Part shown: positions 52,501 through 64,000 of the stretch, in pieces
How positions within the stretch are numbered: position 1 is the first letter of the stretch
How the letters are laid out: each line of letters begins with the position of its first letter
Source: Odontesthes bonariensis
Lineage: Eukaryota > Chordata > Actinopteri > Atheriniformes > Atherinopsidae
Reading direction: 5' to 3'
DNA length: 64,000 nt
Assembly: GCF_027942865.1 (NCBI RefSeq)
Contig: NC_134509.1
Location: 6,234,754 to 6,298,753, forward strand
Position numbers and translations under genes: made by a program
The notes under the pieces: generated by a model
The model's input: the letters and a program-made list of their open reading frames with translations, nothing else
What the model was told of the DNA's origin: nothing
The model's database searches: none

Positions 52501-55500
52501 TGGAAGGAGTTCCTCCATTTCCGTTTTTGTCTTTGTTTTGTTTGTTCCTGGTTGCGCCCGGGTTGTACTGTGCAACACTGCCCCTAAGATGCTACTGCTC
52601 TGTTTGCTGCATTTGGATACTCATCCAAGGAAAGTCTCTGAAAATGTACCAAAATGAACGCGGAGGATGGACAGAAGGCTCTGTCTATTTGCCTCTGCGT
52701 ATTTAACGCTGAGCATAAATAAGACGTAGAGTATGGTAGGAACAGTGTAGGATAGGGGATCAACGCTAATGCCTCTTTGAGTGGATGTAGTCACACAGCT
52801 GGCTAGATAGCTTTCTGGGGCACTGGCTTGCGTTTTGAAATCGCCACTGATGCAGCACTGATCTTCTTGGCAAACCTAGTTTGACGTTTCTTTGCAGTGA
52901 TTTTAGCCGAATCTCTGTGTGAAAATGCCAAAAGGCTGATTGGGAAAACAGTCGGCGAGTCTTGACCTTGTTCTGGTGTACTCTGTAGCGGTTGACAAGG
53001 AGCGACGATGTGACTGCACTGATTTTAAAAAGACAATAACAATAACAAACAATAACAGCCAGGAGTTGTTTAGAAATGGGATATTACCTTGTAAAGATGT
53101 ACGTAAACTAACATCACCTTCTCCATGTGACCAGCTGCAGATCCTGCTCACATCGGGAGATGCTGAGGGAGCAGTCGGTGTTGCCATGACAGCCACACAG
53201 CGCTACAGCCAATCGGTGTCAGTGTGGTGTCTGAGTCTGCAAACATTAATGCAAGTGGGGAGTGGAGACATAGGCAGGCTTTTCCAGGACGCCCTGACAC
53301 ATGTTAATCCCAAGGTACACACACACACACTCACTTTGACCTCAATTCATTAGTCCTCAGTCCTTTGTCACATCCAGTTTAATAACTTTGTCTGCGTACA
53401 CTGAGCACACATGTGCTGGTACAGTACGAGAGTAATTGCTGTCCCCCGGAGAACGGACACACATGGAAGGACACCGATACACACACATAGCCCACCGGCA
53501 CTGCTGTATAAGTGGGCCATCTCCTTGGCCCAGTTAGTCTGTATTCCATCAGATAGATTTCCTCAGACTGCTTTCTATATGTTGGGAAATATGATGATGA
53601 TGATTTGAAAGCTTAGCTGTCAAGAATAAATGTAACACAGTAAAAGCCTGAAAAAAAAATTCTTTGTGTATTTCTATGAATACACACAATAGCTGGTTGT
53701 TTATTGTGATGGGAGTTTCACAACACTTTGGCCCTGAGAAGTAGCTGTATAATGAGGATTACTTACACACTGAAGTTAAAGTGAAAGACTTGCATAATGA
53801 GCAGAGCAGAGAAATGGTACACACCTACAAGGTTTGTGTCTGGTATGTTGAACGATATAATGTTTCCAAATGGGGGGGTGCCCTTAATCCTGCTTAAAAA
53901 GAAACCTAAAGGGGAAACTGAGCTTACAGCAGAGGAAGGTGATCTGTCACCAGCCAGGAGTGCTGAATAATTAGTCATTTTTACAGTGACGAGAGGAAGG
54001 TTCAAAACCAGAATAGTTGTTAAGCATAACAGACCCCATTTATTTGGTTAATAAACTGGAGTGGTCTGCCAACATAGACGCAGTGTACAGGAGGGGCCAG
54101 ATCTGTCTCTTCTTCCTGAGACGGCTCAGGTCCTTCAATGTCTGCAGGGACATTGTGTATGTGACTGTCATTGAGAGTGCACTGTTCTATGCTGCTGTCT
54201 GCTGGGGGAGTTGCACTACAGACAAAAACTGTAGGCGCCTGGACAAACTGGTGATGTAGGCTGGTTCTGTTGTGGGCAGAAGGCTGGACCCTCTCAGTGC
54301 TGTGGTGGAGCAGCAGGTGAGGAGGAAATTGTATTCTGTTTTGAAGAATAATAAACATCCTCTCCACAGCATCCTGGCAGGACAGAGGAGCAGCTGCAGT
54401 GAGAGGCTCATGTCCCCACAGCCATAAGGCTTTTTAACAGTGCCTGCTGACATGTTCTACTCAAATACATTTTTTTTTTAGTCATTTAGTATTATTATTA
54501 TTGTTGTTGTTGTCTAATATACAATCATTGTAAATATTTATAATGTTTTTAAGCTACTTGACTAATTTGAATTTCTCCCATTGGGGGATGAATAAAGTAT
54601 TTTTCTGTTCTATAACAGGTAAATATAAACATTGAGGTATTATAGAATTGCACAATAGAATTTCCCCACTGTGGGACTAATAATGGACTATCTTATCTCA
54701 ATTACAAAAGAAACATGAACAATTTACAGGAAATAAACTGAAACTAACTTGAAAGGAACTGTTGATCTGCTGCAGCTCAAGCTGACCTCAAACCTTCCTC
54801 CTGGTCAACATGGACTTAAAGTGGGTGCTTGCCAATGCCTAATCAACTCCTCAAGAGACTGCAGCAAAGCTATTGTTAGAAGACTGTGCAGCTTTACCTT
54901 CAAGTGAAGACTTTGTATTTATATTATCCCAAGGAGGTGATCAGGAGTCAGCCAGACTCTCCTAACATGAGATTTCCCGATTCTGCGGTCCATAGCGGTC
55001 ACAGGATGGTGCAGAGGCGCAGCCTCATTTCCTAAATTCCTGAATGATCAGGTTGACTCATAAACTCGTGAAATGTACCCCTTCCTGCTGATCTTGTTTC
55101 AAACTGGTGATATACCGACATAATATGCTACACAGAGTACATGCTACTTTTTTTAAAGAGTGGGTGATGGTTATTCAGCTGATATTTTCTGTCTCTTGCA
55201 GGAAAGTCTACCACTGTGGCAGCTGCAGCTCCAGTGGAGCGCGGCCAATCAGAGTCCTGAAGCTACAGAGGCCATCTTCAAGGTAGCCCACCTCAGTTCA
55301 TCTCATATAGGAAGCAGGTCTGGTTGCAGCTACTGTTATATCTGCTGTATGAGGAAGAAAAAAACAGCACCGGGGGATCTTCTTTTGGTGGAACTACTAG
55401 GAAGACATTCAGGACTGCGTGTTGTAAACATTCTTTATAGATATTTACCAAGATTCACTGAAAGAACATGGCGGGCCTGACTTACTACAGGGTCTCACTC

Positions 55501-55845
55501 ATTTTCATGATGTTGTCGACATCCAGTGACATCCAAACTAGTCTGAAGCAGTTTATTTCAACAACAATCAGACTGTTTGTACTCTTATTTGTTCCCAGAG
55601 AGGTCTGCTGTCTGCTGTAGCGAGCGTCGCCATGGAAATGAAAGAGAGCTACCTGGAATGGTCCTTCTCAACCGGAGGCTATAAAAAAGCAAGGAAGACC
55701 TTTACAAGGTAGCAGCTTAGAAAGTTTTCCATTTTAATGATTAAAAACTGAACCAAAAGGCATAATTCTGGTCTCAGAACACTGTGTTGCAAATGCAAAG
55801 TGACCTCAGAACATGCTCGGCGTTTTGTGATGTAACCAACTTTTT

Positions 55846-55892
<47 letters not shown>

Positions 55893-57549
55893 CTTTTCTG
55901 TAGCTTGCTAGAAAATCGTCCCTTGTCCAAGACCTTTTTCACCAGAATGATTCAAATCGAGAAGAATCAGGTATGTTTATCAACTGTCAAAGCTGTCAAA
56001 GCTCTCAAAGCTATAACGCAAACTGAACTTTTCTTTTCTTCAAAAACTCCATGGCAGATGAAAAACTTTCACTATTTATTTATTTTTTTATGGATGACAT
56101 GAGACAATCCTGACGGTTAGACAATGCTTGTTCCTCCAGGAGACTCCGAAGATGAACAATGTGCGAGACTACTATGAGAGGGTGCTGCAGGAGTTCGGCA
56201 CATCAGATGATGGTGAGTGGAGTTTCGAATGCGCTTTAGGAGCAAGAGCCAGAGGGCAAAATGATGTTGGTTAAAAACTTTTATTTACACTTTCATGTTA
56301 CACAGGCGAGGAGGACAAAAGTTCCTTTCTTTACAAAACAACTTGCCGTGCGATGACTCGAATAAATACATTCTTGAAAACTCTGTTGTGTCAGCATCCC
56401 CTCTTGGGTGCGTTCAGATGAAAAATTCCCCTCGCTTCACTCCCATGAGCCACATGTTCTTCCACCATCAACACTGAGCTGCCTTGTGTCTATCATGTCG
56501 TATAACGAATTTGTAAGCGAGTTGCTTTACAGGTTCTCACTAGTTATGTGCTTGCAGTGGTTAAACATAAGATGGGAACCAAAATGTAAATATGTTTTGC
56601 TCCTGAAAAGAAAAAAAAAAGCCAATGACAGGGTTAAATTGCTTTGTTTAATATGTAATTTATAAGTTGAATATTTCATTGGATCGCCCCTTCTGTGCTT
56701 TGAATAAATCGTTTGCTTGTGTTAAGTCCTCACTGTATAAACCAATAACCCTTGTTGTATTGCATACTATTTTGCATTGAAATGAATATTTATGCCAAAT
56801 TTGTCAAACTGAAAGGAAGAAAAAAAAAAAGAAGAAAAAAAAAAGCAATCTTGCAAACCAGAGTTCAGTCATGCATCTTCCTTTTCAACATGCTTATATT
56901 TGTCCCACCTGTAACCAAACCAATAAGCCAGTAACCGACTGAGGCAGCTAACGCTAGTGCTAATTTAGTGCACAATAATTACAATTTACAATTGAAAGCC
57001 GGTAGCAGATACACATTTTTAGAACTTGTCTGGTAGAGCTGCAGCTTCGCTCACTTTTCTTCACACCGGCTCTTTTTTTTTTTTGCAGCTCTGCGTTGGT
57101 AAATGACACAGAGCTGTATTCGCAGATCCCACAAACAGCTACGTTTACGTTTGTCCTCCAGTATTTATTAGATCGCTGTCATTCACGCTGATTGGCTGTC
57201 GTGACAAAGTCCTTCCATTGACTTAATGCGTAGCCCGCAAAGTTTGCTTAGTATTTGGTCGCAACACCTTCAAACTACTGTTCTGGTTTCAAGGCCGAAG
57301 GGAAAAAGTTACTAGAAATGGAGATGACGAACTCCTCGAACAGCACTGTTAATCTGGAAGATTTATCTCAAATATTTTCTGTTTTATTCTGAAGATCTGT
57401 GGCTGCAGTACATCCAGGAGGAGCTGGGACCCCTCGGCCAGCCGGAGAACTGTGGAAAAATCCACTGGAGAGCCATGAAGTTCCTTGAGGGGGAGAGTGT
57501 GGAGAGATTCATCTCCAAATACACTCTGCTACAGACTGGACACTTGTGA
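46518..57549 (+). CDS. utp6: U3 snoRNP-associated protein UTP6
   Basis: UTP6 is a HAT-repeat protein of the UTP-B part of the small-subunit processome and works in 18S rRNA maturation in the nucleolus. Nineteen exons: 46518-46609, 47007-47091, 47205-47246, 47468-47560, 48069-48116, 48207-48270, 48367-48485, 48626-48703, 48796-48877, 49154-49235, 49334-49512, 49748-49827, 49936-50013, 53135-53314, 55202-55282, 55599-55708, 55904-55970, 56140-56212 and 57395-57549. They total 1788 nt (595 aa; human 597). The start (MAEIVQQRIEDRIPELEQLE) and the end (ENCGKIHWRAMKFLEGES to QTGHL) match the family. HAT-type helices recur, for example DDVQLWLSHVAFCKKW and DLWLQYIQEELGP. A nearby ATTAAA at 57649-57654 may be the poly(A) signal. 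Confidence 0.96.
50014..53134 (+). other. utp6 intron 13, longest intron of the gene
   Basis: This 3.1-kb intron contains the TAGCCTG element B at 51583-52217. Elsewhere I see only short chance frames and AT-rich sequence. Confidence 0.5.
51583..52217 (+). mobile_element. TAGCCTG element B with 9-bp duplication, helicase-like ORF
   Basis: The 635-bp element in utp6 intron 13 starts TAGCCTGGCTCTCACGCAGA and ends with the complement of TAACCTGGTTCTCACGCAGA, so 18 of 20 terminal bases match. CATTTATAC is perfectly repeated at 51574-51582 and 52218-52226. The plus-strand frame from about 51812 begins MAARMQEHGLSFDSAVSTVL. It continues with SLKEEQKTALKEFVGGKDIL and ALLPTG, the start of a RecQ-like helicase core, and then loses similarity just before the Walker A lysine. 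Confidence 0.8.
54030..54610 (+). mobile_element. L2-like LINE 3' end, utp6 intron 14
   Basis: The translation shows the C-terminal part of a LINE reverse transcriptase: LEWSANIDAVYRRGQICLFF, LRRLRSFNVCRDIVYV, VIESALFYAAVCWG, then AGSVVGRRLDPLSAVVEQQV and HPLHSILAGQRSS in shifted frames. The 3' end has AATTTCTCCCATTGGGGGAT and GAATAAAGTATT, typical of fish L2-like LINE tails. It is 5'-truncated and broken. Confidence 0.8.
54640..54705 (+). repeat. Second LINE/SINE-type tail
   Basis: GAATTTCCCCACTGTGGGAC is followed by TAATAATGGACTATCTTATCT, a tail shared by L2-like LINEs and their SINEs in fish. Confidence 0.6.
55850..55887 (+). repeat. (GT)n microsatellite next to utp6 exon 17 acceptor
   Basis: About 17 GT units preceded by a T10 tract end some 16-20 bases before exon 17, leaving GCGCGCATCTTTTCTGTAG as the acceptor. 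The repeat occupies the branch-point/polypyrimidine region. Confidence 0.85.
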
Positions 57550-57648
57550 GGGGAACCCGGAAGCTCCCAGTGGTGTAGACAGCCCAGCATAACACAATAT
57601 GTGAAATGACCATGACCAACAGCGCTGTAAAAACTAAGTTATATGTAG

Positions 57649-57654
57649 ATTAAA
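57649..57654 (+). terminator. Candidate utp6 poly(A) signal
   Basis: ATTAAA lies 100 nt after the utp6 stop, the first common hexamer variant in the 3' flank. Confidence 0.4.
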
Positions 57655-57659
57655 GAAAA

Positions 57660-58335
57660 CGTGATCTTTCTCCAAACCTGACAAAGTAACAACGACCTAA
57701 ACACTGTACACTGGCAGCAGGATTTGGGTCCATCCAGGAATCAAACCTCTATTTCCTGGTTGGAGGTCTGACAGTTGTACTACACCACCTGCCCCTCCTG
57801 CCTCTGAACTTGTTCTTCACCTCAAACGAATGTAGGAGTTTGTGTGTCCACTACAACAAAGCAGCTAACTCTATAGAGGCTGTGGTCATCTCACATATTT
57901 GTAAGCTGGGGATGAAACCAGACCTGTAAATCCAGATATTATGGACACCTGTTCGGCAAAGCTGTGGCTGCCCTGGCTCATGAATAGTTGCATTGCTTTT
58001 CAGTGGAAAGCCTGTATTTCAGTTTGAGGGGGCTTACTGGTTCTTCTTAATGGCCCCGTGTTACAAGAAGCACTCGTAGATTTGACTGAGTCGCTTTGTG
58101 CCATTTTTCCAACAACTTGCATTCACTTTCAGTTTTCATCGGCAGGTATCCGTTTTGTTTCACGACCACACCAATGTTCAAAAAAATATGGTTAAGAAAA
58201 GGAGGTCCAGTTTAATTGAATTCCACATTCGTCATTTTCAGTGTACAAACTTTGATGCTGTTATAATATTAAAGCAGTCTTTTGTCTAAGGGTGTTTTCT
58301 GGTTATTGTCCCTCTGAGACAATCACATGACACGT
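57660..58335. other. Intergenic downstream of utp6
   Basis: No gene is recognised. A further ATTAAA near 58268 is an alternative distal utp6 poly(A) signal. Confidence 0.35.
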
Positions 58336-58339
58336 ATAC

Positions 58340-59650
58340 AAAGATAACACCAATATTTATTTGCAAAAGTCTTGAGTCACGCCTCGTTTCTTCCAAAGAG
58401 CCAGACTGTCTTGTAATCTCTAAGGTGGTCGTGAGCAATTCATTCTCAAGACTTTACGAAGGTCTTTTCTTTGAACACTGGCTGCTTTTTCACTCATTTT
58501 CAGTCCAGTCTTTGTACCTGACCATTTTAAGAGGAATGTGTTTGTTTTTTTGTTTTGTTTTAAGCCACTTAATCATTCAAGCATGAAAAGGCATCGAACT
58601 CGAGGGATGGACCAGTGTCGCGTCTACACATGACACTCAACTCGGCAACAAACTCATTTTAAGTTGTATCTTTAGGCACTTTGTAACTAGCAGCCTGTCA
58701 CATAGACACACATTTTGTTCCCATTTCTTCAGTTGCATCTACAAATAAATGCCATAGATAACACATTTTAACAAACACAAAATAGTATTTTCTGCACCAA
58801 GAAGGTGAATCCCAAAGAGATGCGAGGTGAAAACTGGGCAAGTGGAGGACAAAAATAAGAAATTGCAGCCAAGAACTGACACACAACCTGAGATGCATCT
58901 GTTTATCCATCTACCGTTCACTGAAGCCTCATCTGAAAAGGCTTCCATGGAAGGGTAACTGTCAAGAGGCCATTGTTAAGGAAGGGAAACGGGCAGAAAA
59001 TGCTGAGGTATGCCAAATGACACAAGACTAGGACTGAAAATCAGTGGTCTTATGGAGGGTTAAATCAAAATTAATGTTTTTTTTTGTTAAAATTACCTTC
59101 AATGTGTATGAAGAAAGCCAGGAGAGAGATTTAAAAAAAGAAAGAAAGAAAGAAGCAAGCATTACAGCCAATTGTGAAACTCTGTGGTGGTGTTGTGGAT
59201 CTTGTTCAAATTAATGGAAGAATGAATGCTGAAGCACCATCAGGTTTTGATCTAAACATGCCATATCATCTGTAAAGCGTCCAATTGGAAATGTCAATGT
59301 TTTAGCATGGCACTGATCCCAAAAAGACTGCAGATACATTAAAAGTCATGGACTGGACTCCGAAGAGCCCAGACTTCAACGTTACTGAAGCAGTGTGGGA
59401 TTCTCCGGAAAGGCAGCCAACATCCAAAGAAGAGCTTTGGAATGCCCTTCAAGAAGAACTATTCCTGAAGACCACTTAAAAATTAAATGGCAAGAAAGCT
59501 CATCTAAGAGTGTTCAAACTGTGTTACAGAAGAAAGGTGCTCGTACCAAATATTGACTTTCAAGTTCATTGGAAGTGTACAGACTCTGTGCTTGCCTTAT
59601 GTACTTCATTTCAATTTATGTTTGCTCACATTCTAATAAATCAAATGATA
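58340..59650 (+). mobile_element. Tc1-like transposon with broken transposase
   Basis: The left end shows GCAAAAGTCTTGAGTCA near 58366. Transposase C-terminal coding survives at about 59350-59480 (MDWTPKSPDFNVTEAVWDS, then RQPTSKEELWNALQEE), where PDFN-E matches the third acidic region of Tc1 transposases. Upstream coding is interrupted. It is related to the copies at 20530 and 63165. Confidence 0.7.
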
Positions 59651-59896
59651 CATTTCCTGAGCGATGAATAAAGAAATGAGGGGCGGCACAAGACCTTTGC
59701 ACTAAACTGCAGTTCTCACTGACCCACTTCTTTCAGTGGATCTTTTGGCAGGTTAGCAACATTGAGTCTTTTGGACAAAAAAAAACCATCAGTTACAATC
59801 TCAAAAACACACTTGACACTACGTATTAAACCAGTGTTTGCCTTAAGTACCAGGGTTTACCTCATTTAAATTGTGGCCTTTCATGGTACAAAATGT

Positions 59897-59985
59897 TTAC
59901 CTGACTCCCGCCCTCTGGTATTTGCATACCGGGAACGCCCCCGCGTGTAGTTGGTGAACGCAGCCAGATGACGTGAGTCAGGTTA
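59897..59985. mobile_element. Miniature TAACCTG element C with 9-bp duplication
   Basis: The element is 89 bp. The left end reads TTACCTGACTCCCG and the right end, complemented, TAACCTGACTCACG. ACAAAATGT is perfectly repeated at 59888-59896 and 59986-59994. The ends resemble elements A and B, particularly TAGCCTGACTACGTCA of A against TAACCTGACTCACGTCA here. It has no coding capacity. Confidence 0.65.
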
Positions 59986-59999
59986 ACAAAATGTCACCA

Positions 60000-61490
60000 T
60001 AGGAAACGAACCATTAATACGAAGCAGCAGAAGCACTGAGTGATAGCACACCTACAAAATGCTCGAAAGGCCTCAAATCAACGAAGCATATGTACAGTTT
60101 TTAAGGACACTTAAAATTAGTGCTTTTTTAAAACAAAATAACAGCAGTGGCACCTACATTGATACAAGTAATGAGGTATAACAAAATGTTCATGGAAAAA
60201 GTGTAAATGAATCAAAATTCTGGACAACACACGTCCCATCTATGAAACTGTATCACAAGAGGTTACTAGACTTGTTTTTGCTCATCTGACATTCAAGAAC
60301 AAATTAAGAAATGCGCACGGTCATGGACAACGTTCTATCAAATCAGTGAATTGTGAATTATTCGGTCTCTTATAATCGAATTGAGCCGCTAGCCAGTCTT
60401 GGCCAGCACACTCGCAAGAGAGATTTTAAATCTTGTGAGTCCAATTCCCTGGTTAAGAAACGGTTAAATGAAAAAGAAAAAGTCCAACGCAGATAATAAC
60501 CTGAAGGACATTCTTGTAGTAAAAGACCTTCAGCCTCTCAAACGACGCTGTCATTGACACCCCATTCAGCATAATAAACGTTTCCTCATATCTCAGTTGG
60601 GCTTTTAGAGAAGACGAAGAGACAAAGTGGAAACATTAGGCAAATTAAGGCAGGAGTTGTGAAGACGGATAAAGTTCTCAGTAGTGATCCCTTTGGAAAA
60701 CGAGCCATGCTGAAGTTTTCTCTCTAAATTGAGTTACTGCTACTACGAGCGGTGGAATGGTTTCATAGGATGTTGGCAGATCCTCTTGTTTTCTGAAATA
60801 TTGAGAGGAAAGAACGCCGAGTGGCCCGTTGACTTTTCCTGCTGATACAGAGTGTGTTTGCATCAGACTGCTAACCTGAGAAAATATTCAAACATGCGCA
60901 GGATGTATTTTTACTCGGCATCTTCAGCCTGCAAAACCTGAAGGGAGCTGGTGAGTTCCAACCATTGAAGGCTTTTTCAGGGGTTTCTTACTCTTTTATG
61001 AATTAATTGGAATGAGATATCAATCGTTTTGGCAGCTTAGCCTTTAGAAGCAAATATTGATTACAGTTCTAGAATCAAAATGAAATAATACCGGGACATA
61101 AGTTCTGCCTTAATATGAATGAAAACTCATTAGGCAGACCTATATAACTAGTTGGACTTCGAAGTTTCACACTAATGATGGACGATCAGGACTGGTGTGT
61201 GGGTTTTTTTGCCATAACGTTGAGGGGAAAACAGGTGGCACTGCAATGATTTCTGAAAAATAAAAACTTGTTTTCATCACATTTTAAAAGTAATCCTTCT
61301 GCTTCTTATTACTTGTTGGAATAAAGACAGCGTGCCCGTGTTTTTCGGGTCCCATCATGAAAGCAGACCTGCAGCCACTGCTCTTATGAGCTTTAAAGAT
61401 GTACCAAAGTTACCAAAGTTTGTAGATCTTTGTACCCCCCCACACCGTCTCTACCACCTCCACCTCCTGCCCGCCAACCCTCAGCCCACC
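60000..61490. other. Intergenic, nothing recognised
   Basis: Only short chance frames are present. The last part may hold the 3' UTR of the small minus-strand gene, but no clear reverse-strand AATAAA was found. Confidence 0.4.
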
Positions 61491-61503
61491 ACTTCAAATG
61501 TCC

Positions 61504-61713
61504 TCAGAGCTTCTTGAACAGGATGTAGGTGAAGAGTGCCAGCACACCAGCAGACAACAGCCCGATCACACCCTGGTGGATGGTGATGACGTTCTCCAGC
61601 GCGTGGATGCGCTCCTCCATGGCGTTGGTGTGGATGTAATCATAGATGGAGGCCCCGATGCTCCACACCGCCCACACAGCGTCCACCACCGCCTTCATGG
61701 TGGGAGAGACCAT
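61504..61713 (-). CDS. Small predicted tail-anchored membrane protein
   Basis: I do not recognise this 69-aa protein. It starts MVSPTMKAVVDAVWAVWSIG, has a short amphipathic middle (NAMEERIHALENVITIHQ), and ends with one hydrophobic segment (GVIGLLSAGVLALFTYILF) and a KKL tail. That layout suggests a tail-anchored protein of the ER or outer mitochondrial membrane. The ATG at 61711-61713 lies about 50 nt downstream of a good acceptor (pyrimidine run ending CTGTAG, reverse strand near 61766-61785), so the coding exon is probably preceded by a noncoding exon. A second ATG at codon 6 is an alternative start. The third-position-GC-rich codon use differs from the surrounding AT-rich DNA, supporting a real gene. 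Confidence 0.65.
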   Translation of the reverse strand: MVSPTMKAVVDAVWAVWSIGASIYDYIHTNAMEERIHALENVITIHQGVIGLLSAGVLALFTYILFKKL

Positions 61714-61789
61714 TGAGAGCGCTGCCTGCGGGCGGCCGGCCGCTGCTTATCGGCCCCGCTGCACTACAGAGAGAGAAGAGGGTGACACA

Positions 61790-63160
61790 TGATGCAGAGA
61801 GGAGGGAGCAATGTGTGGGCTCTGATTCAGAGCCGTTTTTATTCTTTCCCTCGCTGTGACTGTGCATTTTTGAAAGCAGAACTCTTATGATTCAAGTCAT
61901 TTTCTAGTTTGATTTGTGTAGGTTTTTTTTTTGTGGCTTCACTGTTTATTCACTCACACAGTTTATATACACAGTGTGAAGTGAAAATGAAGTGCTTGTA
62001 GATTAACCTGGCAAATATTCTCAGTTAATAGATAAAGCTACAAGTCAAAAAACATGTCATAACTCATACAGTGAGAGTGAGCTTCTCCTGAGAGCTGGGG
62101 ATTATTTTTTGGTCCTGTGTGGAGGACATGAGACCTCTTTCAGCCTTTCTGTAGGTGAAGAGGACGTCCTGTTCCTGTGCGTTTCAGGGATGCCACGGTG
62201 GTTTGGTTGGGACCCAAGGAGCATCTGACTTTCTTTTCGGTTGTTGAAGGCAACAAGAAATGTTGTTCATCTTTTTTTTTTTCACATATATGATGTGTTT
62301 TGATTAGAGTTAATCAGTTTCTTCATTTTGTCAGATTTCAGTAATGTACAGAAATTTGAACCCTTTCAAAACACTATTTTTAATTCAATGTCTTTTTTTA
62401 GAGGACATTTTCTGCTTTCAACCAGCTTCCTCACTTCAGGAAGCAGAGGGCTGGAGGAGGCAGAAAAGACTGCACAGTGAATAGATGGGATCAGACTTTT
62501 AAATGTCAGAAGATGAGCTGCAGGAGGGCCAGTCAGTAGAACTGGAAGCTGAAAGTTCAGAGCAACATCATCCTGTGCAGAATCTGAACAGAAACAGAGT
62601 GGCGCCACCCACGGTCTGCTGTTTTCAAATCTTTTGACCCTTGCGGCTTCATGTAATTGACGATAGATTAGCCAACTCTATTCTCCATCAGTTCAGTTTA
62701 AACCCCACTGTGGAGGAGAATGCTTTACTGGACAATGCTGACCCTACCCTCCCAAAAAAGGAGATCAAATTTGGACAGAAAGTGATCAAACAAGACCTGA
62801 TGTCCACTGCAAACATTCTTGATAATATATATCTATATATATGTATAGACGCCGACTTTCAAAAGTGATCAAAATATATATCTACATATCAAAACAGATA
62901 CAGAACAGTCAGGAGATTGTTTCATTGTCCATTTTACGACTCCAAAGCACACACTGAAGGCTCGTTCGTGTGTTTGTGGAGCAAGGTGTGGCAAGGTCTG
63001 AAGTGATTTACTCCTTATATTGAGATAGTTGTACCAAAGTTATATTGAAATAGTTAAATGTCCACAACGCTGATGCAGCAACTTGAAATGGTCTAAATAA
63101 CATGGAAGCTGTGACAACTAGACAACTCTGTGACAACTAGACCATTTTTTGTTTGCTTTG
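61790..63160. other. Intergenic, nothing recognised
   Basis: This would contain the first exon and promoter of the small gene at 61504-61713, which I cannot place. No transposon termini are clear. Confidence 0.35.
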
Positions 63161-63164
63161 AAAA

Positions 63165-64000
63165 AAAAAAAAAGAGTAGAAAAAGGTGCAAAAGTCTTGG
63201 GAAAAATTTAATTTGAAATCTTTTAGAAGAACACTGAGCATCAACAATGACAGCCTAACTCACTTTAACTTTGAATGACACTGAAGAACACAACACTTAG
63301 TACTTTACATTCGATACTTTCCGTATGCAACAGTGTGCAGTCTGGAGCCACCTTTATGTTTTATGTGATACATGCTGTTAGAAAAATGAGAAATAAGTGC
63401 AGGGATTTTCTCTAAACGTGACAACCTAAATGGAAATACCTTATACTTGGCAAAAAGAGTTTTAAAGTCAACATTTGCGACGAGCACCTTAATTCTTCAA
63501 CATGAACCCTGAGCCCTGTTGGACAAGCTTTTTTTTTTTGTTATTTCTTTAAATAGTCTTCAGGAATAGTTCTCCAGGTTCCTTGAAGGACATTCCAAAG
63601 CTCTTCCTTGGTTGTTTGTTGTCTTTTGTTCAGTTCTCTCTAAAGATGATCCCACGCTGCTTCGATAATGTTGAGCTCCGGGTTCTGGGGAGGATTCATC
63701 CCTCCATAAAACCTGCTGCCACTGATTTTCAGCCCACTTCTTGTGTCCTTTGGCACAGCTCAACCTTTCCTCCCTGTATCCCTTCCTAAAGAACGGCTAC
63801 TAACAGCCACCCTTCCATGGAGCCCATTTCTGACGAGGCTTCAGTGAACGGTAGACGGATCAATGGATGGTTCAAATGCATCTCTCAGTTGCTGTGTCAG
63901 GTCTTTGCTGGATTTTCCCTGTTCCTCCAGGACATCACTTTAAAATACTGTTCGTCTGCAGTGCACACCATGCTGAGATATGCCAGGTCTTTGTCGAGCC
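63165..64000 (-). mobile_element. Tc1-like element, cut by the window edge
   Basis: Near 63188 the terminus-like GTGCAAAAGTCTTGGG is seen. From 63540 the sequence matches the 20530 copy: GTCTTCAGGAATAGTTCTCC, then CCTTGAAGGACATTCCAAAG and GGAGGATTCATC. The reverse strand encodes transposase remnants with stops. Confidence 0.7.

Overview
The window is nuclear DNA from a ray-finned (teleost) fish. It holds intron-rich vertebrate genes with GT-AG junctions, and its introns and intergenic gaps carry Tc1-like elements and interspersed repeats typical of teleosts. No bacterial, organellar, rRNA, tRNA or CRISPR feature was seen.

Six known vertebrate genes were rebuilt exon by exon; the five complete ones each sum to a whole number of codons. 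In order they are: rhot1 (minus, first 8 coding exons, runs off the left edge), adap2 (minus, 10 exons, 390 aa), tefm (plus, 5 exons, 371 aa), an ATAD5 homologue (minus, 14 exons, 1016 aa), suz12 (minus, 16 exons, 683 aa) and utp6 (plus, 19 exons, 595 aa). A seventh small gene at 61504-61713 (minus) encodes a 69-aa protein with a C-terminal membrane segment that I cannot name. The gene set and relative strands match the human 17q11.2 NF1-region genes (ATAD5-TEFM-ADAP2 and UTP6-SUZ12-RHOT1), with rhot1 moved next to adap2. adap2/tefm and suz12/utp6 are divergent pairs; tefm/atad5 are convergent with only about 420 bp between stop codons.

The genes are not one pathway. RHOT1 (mitochondrial transport GTPase), ADAP2 (Arf6 GAP) and TEFM (mitochondrial transcription elongation) act in the cytoplasm or mitochondria. 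ATAD5 (PCNA unloading), SUZ12 (PRC2) and UTP6 (rRNA processing) are nuclear or nucleolar. E2F-type sites lie in front of atad5 and suz12.

The rest is mostly mobile DNA: about eight Tc1/mariner-like copies, a 5'-truncated L1 with a clear 16-bp target duplication, a hAT-like element against an atad5 splice donor, a Harbinger-type MITE inside a THAP-domain relic, an L2-like LINE tail and common teleost repeats. The most unusual signal is a small family of elements with TAGCCTG-type ends and 9-bp target duplications (41144-41674, 51583-52217, 59897-59985). The two longer copies each carry an ORF resembling the start of a RecQ-like helicase, and both lose the similarity at the same point, just before the Walker A lysine.
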